64,000 nucleotides of DNA from Pedobacter endophyticus (GTDB taxonomy: Bacteria; Bacteroidota; Bacteroidia; Sphingobacteriales; Sphingobacteriaceae). The notes under the pieces were generated by a model that had not been told where the DNA came from, did not search any database, and saw only the letters and a list, made by a program, of their open reading frames with translations. The position numbers and the translations under genes were made by a program. The stretch is taken from positions 2,232,001-2,296,000 of the forward strand of contig NZ_CP064939.1 in assembly GCF_015679185.1 (NCBI RefSeq). The letters run 5' to 3'. This document shows positions 46,121-55,204 of the stretch, piece after piece (position 1 is the first letter of the stretch; the number at the start of each line of letters is the position of its first letter).

Positions 46121-47197
46121 TTACTTGGGCAGCTCGATGTAAAACGTGGTTCCAACGCCAACCTCACTTTCGAACCAAATCTTTCCTTGATGTAGATCAA
46201 CAATCGACTTGATGATACCCATTCCGAAGCCTTCCGATTCCTCTCCGTTTAAGCCAGGCCGCAGCGTTCCCGGCAAGCGGTCAAACAGTCCTTTTTGTAA
46301 CTCATCCGGTATTCCAATTCCATCATCGCTTACGCTTACCAAAACACTGGTTTTAAGCTCTTCGGCACGCACTGAAATTGTTCCGTTTTCGGCGGTAAAC
46401 TTTATCGAGTTTGAGATCAGATTATTGATTACCTGCATAAATTTCATACTATCTAAATGCAGGTAAATGGTATCGGCAGAGGGAGTAAACACAAAATTCT
46501 TTGTTTTGCCAAGATTTGAACGGCGGTAAAAGCGAATTACATCGCGAAGCTCCCAAACCAGGTCTGTCCTTTCCTTCTCGATTTCTACTCTCGTCGATTT
46601 CAAAAACTCATGGTTGATCATACTTCTAACCAGCAATAGATTTCGCTCGCACATATCCTTTATAAAAACCAGCGAACTCAACATTTCCTCATTTCCGATT
46701 CTGGCCAAACTCTCTTGTAGCGATGAAGCCGCAAGTCGCATCATGCCCAAAGGCTCTTTCAGATCGTGCGCTAAAACCTCCAGCGTAATATTTTTACGGG
46801 CATTGATTTGTTCGATATGAATTTTGTTGTGCCTTGTTACTGTGGTTTCTTCTACCGTGCCGATTAAATAGGTTTCGCCAGCTATTTTAAGCGGTGAAAC
46901 GATGATCCGAATGTATTGCTCGCGATCGTCCTTCAGCAAGCGCAACTCGTATTTCTTTTCCATATCATCGTCGAGGCATTCTATATAACACGAGTGCGCA
47001 TGAAGCCTATCTTCGGGATGGATATCTTTAAAGATGAGGCCTGGGCTTGCTAAAATTTCATCAACCTGTAGCTCGAGGATGTTTGCAAACGAACCATTGA
47101 TATAAGTGAATTGCTTTTCTCGTACTTTGAAAATAAAATATCCATCTTTAGATCGGTCGCCCAGCCGGCAAAAAACATCGCAATTTAATTCGCTCAT
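46121..47197 (-). CDS. PAS-domain sensor histidine kinase, soluble
   Basis: A 358-aa protein. Start set at ATG 47197 (MSELNCDVFCRLGDRSKDGY); an upstream in-frame ATG would add 20 residues that do not look conserved. A PAS fold covers about 20-125 (FTYINGSFANILELQVDEIL, LRLLKDDREQYIRIIVSPLK). The His-kinase H-box is VLAHDLKEPLGMM with H144, and the ATPase N-box is NNLISNSIKFT with G1 SDDGIGIP and a GFGMGIIKSIVDLHQG lid. There is no membrane span, so it senses a cytoplasmic signal. Confidence 0.93.
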   Translation of the reverse strand: MSELNCDVFCRLGDRSKDGYFIFKVREKQFTYINGSFANILELQVDEILASPGLIFKDIHPEDRLHAHSCYIECLDDDMEKKYELRLLKDDREQYIRIIVSPLKIAGETYLIGTVEETTVTRHNKIHIEQINARKNITLEVLAHDLKEPLGMMRLAASSLQESLARIGNEEMLSSLVFIKDMCERNLLLVRSMINHEFLKSTRVEIEKERTDLVWELRDVIRFYRRSNLGKTKNFVFTPSADTIYLHLDSMKFMQVINNLISNSIKFTAENGTISVRAEELKTSVLVSVSDDGIGIPDELQKGLFDRLPGTLRPGLNGEESEGFGMGIIKSIVDLHQGKIWFESEVGVGTTFYIELPK

Positions 47198-47399
47198 AAT
47201 ATATAGCTTAACATTTAAAACGCCGGGGTTATCAAACAACCAGCGAAACACAAACACATAACCCGCCTATTGGTTTTCCATCGAACCTGATTGGTCGTCA
47301 ACGGTACAACAGTGAGAGAAAGCTAAGATCACTTAGATTTACTGCTTTGTACTGCTTCAGACTACTTAAAATAGTGTTACAACCGATGGTACATGGCAT

Positions 47400-47646
47400 C
47401 AAATAATGATCGATTTATACAAAAGCAAATCAGCTGTATAAACCTTTGAACAGATATTAACATTTTCTTCAAAATGTTTAAAATTATTTGTGGCATTAAA
47501 ACTAACTATTTCCTAAATTGTTATCAGAAAAACAACGACAAAAAAGTCCTGTGAGCGGGAGATCCGCGGAGGGCAGGCACACCATAAAAAGATTTATCTT
47601 TCAGCAAGAAAGCCACCAAATGCGGTGGCTTTCTTGTTTTTTGCGG
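47400..47646 (+). ncRNA. Possible small RNA ending in an orphan terminator
   Basis: The hairpin CAAGAAAGCCACC, loop AAATGC, GGTGGCTTTCTTG, followed by TTTTTTG (about 47602-47640) is a strong plus-strand terminator, but no protein gene on the plus strand ends before it; the nearest is over 3 kb away. The stretch between the kinase gene start and the hairpin has no convincing frame. GCGGGAGATCCGCGGAGGG at about 47556 may form a stem. I infer a short untranslated transcript. The exact 5' end is not determined. Confidence 0.35.
47602..47640 (+). terminator. Rho-independent terminator with no upstream gene
   Basis: A 13-bp perfect stem with a 6-nt loop and a six-T tail. On the minus strand no T run follows, so it works on the plus strand only. 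Confidence 0.8.
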
Positions 47647-47850
47647 AGGGTGAAATAACGTAGATCCAATAACTGTTGCGATTCAGTTTTTTTTAAATCT
47701 TTTTATCACAAAACAATCACTCGAACGAAAATGATCACGTCCGTATAGATGTGTGTAATGCAAGGCCTACTTCATTTTACAATGACAGTTTTTTTCGCAG
47801 TTTTGTACAAATTGCGAAAGCACAATTCATTAAATAGCTGCAAAAAAAGG

Positions 47851-48285
47851 CTACTGATAAAGGAAAGTATCCGGCCTTTTGTCGCCAAGAGAATAATCCT
47901 TGCTCACTTTATCATTCAGTGTGCCCTGCTTTTCATCAGCCAAAAGATCGTTGTATTTTTCTAAGAGATGAATGTATTTATTCATCCAAAAATAAACCGA
48001 GTTTGTTTCAGTGCCTAAAAGATCTTGTTCTGCAGTTCTGCTCTCCTGCTCAGCATTGTATTCAATAAATGCATCAGGAAATGCCGTTGAGATATCCTGG
48101 CCCAATAATTTACAAACTTGCCAAATCACAACCTGATTTAACCTGTCTTGGCGAAACCAATTGTAAATTGTTCTACGACTTACATTTAGCTTTCTAGAAA
48201 GCTCACTAATTCCCATTCTATCTCTGCGCACCAAACGCTCTAGAATTTCCCCTTGTTTTAATTGTGCTACCATTGAATTAATCAT
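47851..48285 (-). CDS. Small helix-turn-helix protein
   Basis: A 144-aa protein. Start set at ATG 48285 (MINSMVAQLKQGEILERLVR); a TTG three codons upstream is less likely. A HTH lies at about 26-46 (GISELSRKLNVSRRTIYNWF) and would bind DNA as in small XRE or transposase-type regulators. The C-terminal half (YIHLLEKYNDLLADEKQGTL) is helical and may mediate dimerisation. It is set apart from the signalling genes. Its target is unknown. The flanking region 48286-48611 holds no recognisable gene. Confidence 0.85.
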   Translation of the reverse strand: MINSMVAQLKQGEILERLVRRDRMGISELSRKLNVSRRTIYNWFRQDRLNQVVIWQVCKLLGQDISTAFPDAFIEYNAEQESRTAEQDLLGTETNSVYFWMNKYIHLLEKYNDLLADEKQGTLNDKVSKDYSLGDKRPDTFLYQ

Positions 48286-48611
48286 TTTTTTCAAATAAAA
48301 AAATAAATTAAATCAGGACTGTGGACGATTTGATAGCTAATTTAACAAAAACTGTATAAATATGTGAAAAGGATGTGTTTTTTTGACATTTGTCAACATT
48401 TCAGGGTAAAAAAGGTACAAATTTCGGTTAAAAAGGTATCAAACTCCCGAACAACTGTGCATGCTGTCTTTCACGGAAATGAACTTCTCCTCCAAAATAG
48501 CAATAAAATTTTGAACCACTATAGTGATAGCGCCAGCAACGTTAACCATATTTATAAAGTAGAAAACTAAAATGCGATGAAATGCATATCTTCAAGTATT
48601 AGAAATTGAAA

Positions 48612-49028
48612 ATGGCTGAAAATAAAACCAAGGAAAACGATAACAGCGTTATTGATTTTTTAAACACAATAGAAGACGACGCAAAAAGAAGCGATTGCTT
48701 TAAAATCGTAGAAATAATGAGTGAGTCTACAGGCTTTGAAGCTAAAATGTGGGGATCGGCAATTATTGGTTTTGGCAGTTACCATTATAGATATGAAAGC
48801 GGTAGAGCGGGCGATGCGCCTCTGGCTGGTTTCTCGCCGAGAAAGAAAGAAATAGCGCTCTATTTTTCTGCCCAGTTTAAAAATCGCGAACAATTACTCG
48901 CCGAATTTGGCAAGCATAAAACGGGCAAAGCCTGTGTTTACATTAATAAGTTGAGCGATGTGGATGCAGATGTTTTTAAAAAGATGATCGAAAACTCGGT
49001 AAACGAAATAAAAAGTACTTACCCCTAG
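48612..49028 (+). CDS. DUF1801 domain protein
   Basis: A 138-aa protein starting MAENKTKENDNSVIDFLNTI. The core DUF1801 features are EIMSESTGFEAKMWGSAIIG, GFSPRKKEIALYFSAQFKNR and HKTGKACVYINKLSDVDADV. The fold is a compact alpha/beta domain with a Lys pair (KTGKACVYI). Its function is not established. It is a single gene. Confidence 0.9.
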   Translation: MAENKTKENDNSVIDFLNTIEDDAKRSDCFKIVEIMSESTGFEAKMWGSAIIGFGSYHYRYESGRAGDAPLAGFSPRKKEIALYFSAQFKNREQLLAEFGKHKTGKACVYINKLSDVDADVFKKMIENSVNEIKSTYP

Positions 49029-49115
49029 ATTTTCACTTTTTGTGGATAAGCCATTCCGGTTTGTGTTTCCTCCTTTTCAAAAACTACTTCTGTATTATTA
49101 TAAGCGACAAATTAC

Positions 49116-49144
49116 TTGGGCTGAGCTTATTTTTTTTATATTTG
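49116..49144 (+). promoter_or_regulatory. Putative promoter of the S9 peptidase gene
   Basis: TTG (49116-49118), an 18-base spacer, and TATATTTG (49137-49144), an exact match to TAnnTTTG. It is 33 bases before the ATG at 49178. Confidence 0.6.
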
Positions 49145-49177
49145 AGTATTTCAATTAATCTTCAAACGAACTAACTA

Positions 49178-51595
49178 ATGATTAAAAAACTTTACCTCTA
49201 TTTATTAATAACCGGCTCTTGCGTTTCTTTAAATGCACAAGCACAAGATGCCATCAATTATCAAACGCCACCGAAAGAAATTGCCGATTTATTATTGGCA
49301 AAACCTACGCCAAGCATCAGTCTTGATGGCAAAGCCCAATGGATGCTGTTTAGCGAGCGAAACTCCTACCCCTCTGTTGAAGAACTGGCAAGGCCCGAGT
49401 ACAGGATTGCCGGACTGAGGTTAAACCCGAACAATTATTCGCCCAGCAGGCAAAACTTTATAAACAACTTCAGCTTAAAAAACATTAAGTCTAACCAAAC
49501 CTTTCAGGTTGCGGGGCTGCCAAGTCCAATGTATGCAAGCAACGTAATCTGGAATCCTTCAGAAAACAAAATTGCCTTTACCAACACCACACAAAAAGGT
49601 GTAGACTTATACCTTATTGATATCAACGCCAAAAAGGCAACCAAAATAAACAAGTCGTACCTGAATACCGTTTTAGGTAGCGGCTTGACCTGGCTTAACG
49701 ACAACACCATTATTTATCGTGCGGTAACGAAGCCGGCAAGTGCTGCGCCTACAAGGCCGCTAACGCCAAAAGGCCCAACGGTACAGCAGAATTTGGGTAA
49801 GGTGTCTCCAAGTGTAACCTATCAGGATTTAATTAAGTCGCCGTTCGACGAGCAATTGTTCGAATTTTTTGCCACGTCGCAATTGGTAAAAAACACGGCT
49901 GGCACAGAAACCCCAATTGGTAAGCCAGCTATTTATGCAAGGGTAAACCTATCGCCCGATAAAGCGTATATGATGGTTGAAACGATTCGCAAACCCTTCT
50001 CTTATTTGGTAACTGCTTCTGGATTTCCATCAACCGTTGCCATAACCAATTTGGCAGGTAAAACCGTTAAGGTTATTGCTGAGCTCCCTTCATCAGAAGG
50101 AACGCCTTCTGGTTACGACAATACGCAAAATGTACCGCGTGGTTTCGATTGGAGAGACGACCAGCCGGCAACCGTTATTTGGGCCAAACCGCTTGATAGT
50201 GGGCTAATTAAAAAACAAGTGCCTTTTCATGACGCAGTTTATTCGCTTAGCGCACCCTTTACCGGCGCCGAAAAAGAAATTTTTAAAACCGAAACGCGTT
50301 ACCGCAGCGTTCAATGGGGCGATGCAACCCTGGCCCTTATTTACGAAGGCTTACGCAGCAAACAAACCAATAAGGTAAGCAGGTTTAACCCAACAACCGG
50401 CGCCGTAGAAGAACTTTACAGCCGCAACCAAACAGATGCCTATGGAAATCCTGGTTCGCCTGTAACTTCAAAAAACAAGTATGGCAGACAAGTGATTCAT
50501 ACTGTCGACAATGGCACCAAGTTGTTAATGAACAACCCTGTGGGCTCGTCTGAAAAGGGCGATTTGCCTTTCCTTGCCAAATTCGATCTCACTACTAAAA
50601 AGAATGACATCATCTGGAGAAGTGCAGAAGGTACTTTCGAGTATGTGCAAGAGGTTATCGACCCGGATAAATTGGTTTTGCTAACCAGCAAAGAAAGTCA
50701 AACATTGGTTCCGAATTTTTACATCAAGAATTTGGTATTGAGAATAGCCGATCAACCGGTAACAAACTTTGCCAATCCGTATCCATCGCTTGAAGGTATT
50801 ACCAAAGAAAAAATCTCTTATAAACGTGCTGATGGTATCGATTTAACGGGCAACCTTTACTTACCAAAAGGCTACAACAAAGAGAAAGATGGACCTTTGC
50901 CCGCTTTAATTTGGGCTTACCCACGCGAATTTAACTCGGCAGCCGATGCAGCACAAATTCGTGGCTCGAAAGACAAGTTTACGTCAATTTCGTGGGGCTC
51001 GCCAATTTATTGGGTAACGCGTGGCTATGCCGTTTTAGATAATGCCGAAATGCCGATTGTAGCAAAAGACGGTAAAAAGCCCAACGATACTTTTGTGGAG
51101 CAATTAAAGCTGAATGCGGAAGCAGCCATTAATAAACTGGCCGACCTGGGTGTGGGTGATAAAAAGAGGATGGCCGTAGGTGGCCACAGTTATGGGGCGT
51201 TTATGACGGCTAACCTTTTGGCGCACACCAACTTGTTTGCTGCTGGCATTGCACGTAGTGGTGCATATAACCGTACGTTAACCCCATTCGGTTTCCAAAA
51301 CGAAGACCGTACCTATTGGCAGGCACCGCAGCTTTACTACGAAATGAGCCCGTTTAGCTATGCTGATAAAATTAAAACACCTTTATTATTGATACATGGC
51401 GATGCCGATGACAATACCGGAACCTACCCTATTAACAGCGAGCGTTTGTTTGCCGCAATAAAAGGCGCCGGGGGTACCGTTCGCTTTGTGTTTTTACCTT
51501 ACGAGGCGCATGGTTACCGTGGCAAAGAAAACATTTTGCACGCCCTTTGGGAGCAAGACCAGTGGCTTGAAAAATATGTAAAAAACAAAAAGTAA
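49178..51595 (+). CDS. S9 family prolyl-oligopeptidase-like serine peptidase, secreted
   Basis: An 805-aa protein with a signal peptide (MIKKLYLYLLITGSCVSLNA, cut near AQA). A beta-propeller (about 60-540) precedes an alpha/beta-hydrolase domain. The catalytic Ser lies in GGHSYGAFMTANLL near residue 669, the Asp in IHGDADDNTG and the His in YEAHGYRGKE. The overall size and sequence recall the glutamyl-endopeptidase (S9D) type found in Bacteroidetes and plant chloroplasts. It likely degrades peptides in the periplasm. The start is 178 bases after the DUF1801 gene, with its own promoter and terminator. Confidence 0.94.
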   Translation: MIKKLYLYLLITGSCVSLNAQAQDAINYQTPPKEIADLLLAKPTPSISLDGKAQWMLFSERNSYPSVEELARPEYRIAGLRLNPNNYSPSRQNFINNFSLKNIKSNQTFQVAGLPSPMYASNVIWNPSENKIAFTNTTQKGVDLYLIDINAKKATKINKSYLNTVLGSGLTWLNDNTIIYRAVTKPASAAPTRPLTPKGPTVQQNLGKVSPSVTYQDLIKSPFDEQLFEFFATSQLVKNTAGTETPIGKPAIYARVNLSPDKAYMMVETIRKPFSYLVTASGFPSTVAITNLAGKTVKVIAELPSSEGTPSGYDNTQNVPRGFDWRDDQPATVIWAKPLDSGLIKKQVPFHDAVYSLSAPFTGAEKEIFKTETRYRSVQWGDATLALIYEGLRSKQTNKVSRFNPTTGAVEELYSRNQTDAYGNPGSPVTSKNKYGRQVIHTVDNGTKLLMNNPVGSSEKGDLPFLAKFDLTTKKNDIIWRSAEGTFEYVQEVIDPDKLVLLTSKESQTLVPNFYIKNLVLRIADQPVTNFANPYPSLEGITKEKISYKRADGIDLTGNLYLPKGYNKEKDGPLPALIWAYPREFNSAADAAQIRGSKDKFTSISWGSPIYWVTRGYAVLDNAEMPIVAKDGKKPNDTFVEQLKLNAEAAINKLADLGVGDKKRMAVGGHSYGAFMTANLLAHTNLFAAGIARSGAYNRTLTPFGFQNEDRTYWQAPQLYYEMSPFSYADKIKTPLLLIHGDADDNTGTYPINSERLFAAIKGAGGTVRFVFLPYEAHGYRGKENILHALWEQDQWLEKYVKNKK

Positions 51596-51618
51596 TTCAA
51601 ATTTCGGTTAAGAATACG

Positions 51619-51646
51619 AATGCCCCAAAATGGGGCATTTTTTTTG
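51619..51646 (+). terminator. Rho-independent terminator of the S9 peptidase gene
   Basis: ATGCCCC, loop AAAAT, GGGGCAT, then a TTTTTTTTG run. It lies 24 bases past the stop. Confidence 0.9.
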
Positions 51647-51761
51647 TGTTCAAAAATTAAAAAACACCATTAAGGTTGCACAGCACCTTAAAAAGTTGAA
51701 TTTAACCTGTACCTTTAAACAAGCAAATTGAACATTGCCATCAATATTTTGTTTACAGATT

Positions 51762-52658
51762 ATGGACTACATAGACTATTATAAAATCCTCGATTTAAAG
51801 AAAGATGCTTCGACAGACGACGTTAAAAAGGCCTACCGAAAATTAGCCCGGAAGTATCATCCGGATTTAAATCCGAATAATGAAGAGGCCAACAAGAAGT
51901 TCCAGCAGATTAATGAAGCAAACGAAGTTTTAAGCGATCCTGAGAAACGGAAAAAGTACGATAAATACGGTAAAGACTGGCAACATGCCGATCAGTTAGA
52001 TGCGCAGGAACAACAACGCAGGCAATACCAATCGCAAAGCGGCGGCTATTCGGGCGGAGGTTATTCGGGTGGCTTCGGCGGTGAAGACTTTTCAGACTTT
52101 TTTTCTTCGATGTTTGGCGGTGGCGGCGGCCGAAGTGGCAGAAATTCTCCTTTTAAGGGGCAGGATTATAATGCCGATTTGCAGCTCAACCTGCTCGATG
52201 CCTACACCACTCATAAACAAACTTTAACCGTAAACGGTAAACAGGTACGCATAACTATTCCGGCCGGGGTGCAAAATGGTCAAAAGATCAAATTATCGGG
52301 CTATGGCGCACCCGGTGTAAACAATGGCCCTCCGGGCGATTTGTACATCACGTTCAATATTGCCGATCACCCTACCTTTAAGCGAAAGGGAAACGACATT
52401 TACATTCAGGAAGAAATCGATTTGTACACAGCAATTTTGGGTGGCGAAAAAATAGTAGAAACCTTAAATGGCAAGGTTAAGCTGAAGATACCCGAAGGTA
52501 CGCAGCCCGATACCACCCTTCGCCTTAAGGGAAAAGGTTTTCCTGTTTACAAAAAAGAAAACCAGTTTGGCGATTTGTACATTAAATGGCAGGTAAAACT
52601 ACCAACCAACCTGAATGCTACACAAAAAGAACTTTTCGAAAAACTTTCCAAAACCTAA
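51762..52658 (+). CDS. cbpA: J-domain co-chaperone, CbpA type
   Basis: A 298-aa DnaJ-like protein. Start set at ATG 51762 ([20 protein letters not shown]); a TTG 27 bases upstream is not needed. The J domain has the HPD motif in [13 protein letters not shown], followed by a Gly/Ser/Phe-rich linker ([20 protein letters not shown]) and two C-terminal substrate-binding domains ([40 protein letters not shown]). There are no CxxCxGxG zinc motifs, so it is the CbpA rather than the DnaJ form. The cbpM gene follows 6 bases later. Confidence 0.94.
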   Translation: MDYIDYYKILDLKKDASTDDVKKAYRKLARKYHPDLNPNNEEANKKFQQINEANEVLSDPEKRKKYDKYGKDWQHADQLDAQEQQRRQYQSQSGGYSGGGYSGGFGGEDFSDFFSSMFGGGGGRSGRNSPFKGQDYNADLQLNLLDAYTTHKQTLTVNGKQVRITIPAGVQNGQKIKLSGYGAPGVNNGPPGDLYITFNIADHPTFKRKGNDIYIQEEIDLYTAILGGEKIVETLNGKVKLKIPEGTQPDTTLRLKGKGFPVYKKENQFGDLYIKWQVKLPTNLNATQKELFEKLSKT

Positions 52659-52664
52659 CCAGAT

Positions 52665-52961
52665 ATGGAAAATAAATTAATAGCGATAGAAGATATATGC
52701 GCCCACCATCAGATCGAAATCAACTTCATTAAATCACTTGAAGATGTTGGCCTCATCCAAACCACAGTGGTGAAACAAACATTCTTCTTAAATGCTGATG
52801 AGCTGACAAAGCTCGAGCGTTTTTTACGTTTAAGTCACGATTTAGACATTAATTTCGAGGGCCTTCATGCCGTTTCTCACTTGCTAGAACAGCTTAACAA
52901 TATGCAGGAGGAGATGAGTTCATTAAAGAATGAGTTGAACTATTACAAACAAATGCAGTAG
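52665..52961 (+). CDS. cbpM: Chaperone modulator CbpM
   Basis: A 98-aa protein (MENKLIAIEDICAHHQIEIN, FIKSLEDVGLIQTTVVKQTF) with a winged MerR-like N-terminal region and a C-terminal coiled coil (LEQLNNMQEEMSSLKNELNY). CbpM binds the J domain of CbpA and inhibits it. It is immediately downstream of cbpA, the expected operon layout. Confidence 0.9.
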   Translation: MENKLIAIEDICAHHQIEINFIKSLEDVGLIQTTVVKQTFFLNADELTKLERFLRLSHDLDINFEGLHAVSHLLEQLNNMQEEMSSLKNELNYYKQMQ

Positions 52962-53001
52962 GCAGTGGGCAACTGACTAATGAACCAATTGACCAATGTC
53001 A

Positions 53002-53436
53002 GTCATCCGATGAATATCGACATGCCGCTTATATTCATCGGATGACTCAATAACTAATGAACCAATGACCAATGTCAGTCATCCGATGAATATCGACATG
53101 CCGCTTATATTCATCGGATGACTTAATGACCAATGAACCAATGACCAATGTCAGTCATCCGATGAATATCGACATGCCGCTTATATTCATCGGATGACTC
53201 AATAACTAATGAACCAATTGACCAATGTCAGTCATCCGATGAATATCGACATACCGCTTATATTCATCGGATGACTCAATGACCAATGAACTAATGAACC
53301 AATGACCAATGTCAGTCATCCGATGAATATCGACATATCGCTTATATTCATCGGATGACTCAATGACCAATGAACCAATTGACCAATGTCAGTCATCCGA
53401 TGAATATCGACATATCGCTAATATTCATCGGATGAC
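53002..53436. repeat. Array of six 45-nt hairpins, ~77-bp period
   Basis: Six copies start at 53002, 53078, 53154, 53231, 53315 and 53392. Each has 16-bp perfect arms GTCATCCGATGAATAT and ATATTCATCGGATGAC around a 13-nt loop (CGACATGCCGCTT in three copies, CGACATACCGCTT, CGACATATCGCTT and a CGCTA-ending variant in the others). Spacers are made of variants of TCAATGACCAATGAACCAAT. The array fills most of the gap between cbpM and the next gene at 53562. A related single hairpin with a swapped base pair is at 9216. Confidence 0.92.
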
Positions 53437-53561
53437 TCAATGACCAATGCACCAAAAACCCATGTTAATCAATCGTTTGCGTAGGAATTCGGTTAAAACT
53501 TAAACAAAAATGCCCCTTTTTTTAATATTAGTTTCTTAAATTGGCAATCTAATTATTACGA

Positions 53562-55136
53562 ATGAGCGATCTTTCTTCAAAATTCATCGAAAAAATAAAG
53601 GCATCCTATGCGCCTCAAGGCTCATCTATTTATTTAGGTGCCGGCATATTAGGCGGTAGCGTTTATAGCGATGCCGAGGTGAACTTGTCGCTAAAAATGA
53701 TGAACAGGCACGGGCTGATTGCCGGTGCAACAGGCACAGGAAAAACACGTACACTGCAATTATTGGCCGAGCAACTATCAGACGCTGGTGTTCCGGTTTT
53801 TATGCTCGATGTGAAAGGCGACTTATCCGGATTGAACCAACCTGGCAGTATCAACCCCAAAATTGAGGAAAGAGCAGCGCAACTCAACAAAACCTTTACG
53901 CCAACAGGCTTCCCAATCGAGGTTTTTTCACTTTCTGGCAAACTCGGTGCACAAATGCGGGCAACGGTATTAGAGTTTGGGCCAACGCTACTTTCGAAGG
54001 TTTTAGATTTGAATGATACCCAGGCGGGCGTTATGGCGGTAATTTTCAAATATGCCGACGATAACAAAATGCCCATAATCGATTTGAATGATCTGAAAAA
54101 ACTGCTTTCTTACCTTTCGGCGGGTGCAGGTGCGAAGGAAATAAAGGAAAGTTACGGCAGTATCTCGGGTGCAACATCGAGCACCATTTTACGAAAAATT
54201 GTGGCTATCGAACAGCAAGGGCTGGCCGGAATGTTTGGAGAAAAATCTTTCGATGCCGACGATTTATTTGAGCGTATAGATGGCAAGGGCGTAATCAGTC
54301 TGTTAAATATTGCCGATGTACAAAATCAGCCCGTTTTATATTCTACATTTCTGTTAAGCTTGCTCGCCGAGCTCTTTAATACGTTGCCCGAAGTGGGCGA
54401 TTTGGACAAGCCCAAGTTGGTTTTCTTTTTCGATGAGGCTCACTTACTGTTCAATAATTCATCGAAAACATTTTTAGAGCAAATTGAAACTATCATTCGG
54501 CTCATCAGATCGAAGGGAGTTGGCGTGTTCTTTTGTACCCAGGCCCCAACAGATATACCTCAAAGCGTATTAAGTCAGTTGGGCAACCGCGTACAGCATG
54601 CGCTAAGGGCATTTACGCCGAACGATGTCGATGCACTGAGAAAAACGGTTAACACTTATCCAAAGTCTGATTTTTACGAAATAGATAAAGTGCTAACTGC
54701 GCTTGGAACGGGGCAAGCTCTGGTTACTGTATTAAACGAGAAAGGGATACCAACAGAGGTGTCTGCAACCATGCTAACGCCACCTCGGGCAGTAATGGGT
54801 CCACTAACATCGGCCGATTTCGAGCGCCTGGTAAACGCAAGTGCGATGTATAACAAATACAAAGAAACATCCGATCCGGAAAGTGCATATGATATACTAA
54901 CAAAGCGTATAAACGAGCAGACGGCGGCCGAAGAGCAGGTAAAGGCAGAGGCCGATGCCAAAGAGCAAGAAGCGATAGATAGTAAGCCAAAGCCGGGCGA
55001 AAAAAGCCTGGTTGAACAAGTAATGGGCGCCACAATTACCCGTCAAATCGGCAAAGAAATTGTTAGGGGAATATTTGGTATGTTAACCGGGAAAAAAACA
55101 CGAACAAGGAGTGGCGGCGGTTTATTCGGCCTTTAA
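53562..55136 (+). CDS. HerA-like P-loop ATPase (DUF853)
   Basis: A 524-aa ATPase. Walker A is GATGTGKTRTLQLLAEQ near residue 55, Walker B is LVFFFDEAHLLFN near 287, and further motifs are FFCTQAPTDIPQSVLSQLGN and LRAFTPNDVDALRKTV. The C-terminal part (about 440-510) is Ala/Glu/Lys-rich and probably helical. It belongs to the FtsK/HerA superfamily group called DUF853 or YjgR, thought to act on DNA or nucleic acid; its precise job is not established. It is transcribed alone, after the hairpin array. Confidence 0.92.
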   Translation: MSDLSSKFIEKIKASYAPQGSSIYLGAGILGGSVYSDAEVNLSLKMMNRHGLIAGATGTGKTRTLQLLAEQLSDAGVPVFMLDVKGDLSGLNQPGSINPKIEERAAQLNKTFTPTGFPIEVFSLSGKLGAQMRATVLEFGPTLLSKVLDLNDTQAGVMAVIFKYADDNKMPIIDLNDLKKLLSYLSAGAGAKEIKESYGSISGATSSTILRKIVAIEQQGLAGMFGEKSFDADDLFERIDGKGVISLLNIADVQNQPVLYSTFLLSLLAELFNTLPEVGDLDKPKLVFFFDEAHLLFNNSSKTFLEQIETIIRLIRSKGVGVFFCTQAPTDIPQSVLSQLGNRVQHALRAFTPNDVDALRKTVNTYPKSDFYEIDKVLTALGTGQALVTVLNEKGIPTEVSATMLTPPRAVMGPLTSADFERLVNASAMYNKYKETSDPESAYDILTKRINEQTAAEEQVKAEADAKEQEAIDSKPKPGEKSLVEQVMGATITRQIGKEIVRGIFGMLTGKKTRTRSGGGLFGL

Positions 55137-55204
55137 CAATTACATAACCCAATAGTACAAAATACCTATATGAAATTTAACGCTCAAAACACTATTTTAG
55201 CAAT

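Noticed and set aside
48364-48570. A 68-aa frame starting with GTG in the gap before the DUF1801 gene.
   Set aside because: Starts from GTG without support, has odd composition (many Lys, Asn and His), and no conserved motif.
53002-53436. Six evenly spaced repeats as a CRISPR array.
   Set aside because: The spacers are the same low-complexity wording in every unit (CAATGACCAATGAACC...), not unique sequences, and the 45-nt repeat folds fully. It is a hairpin array.
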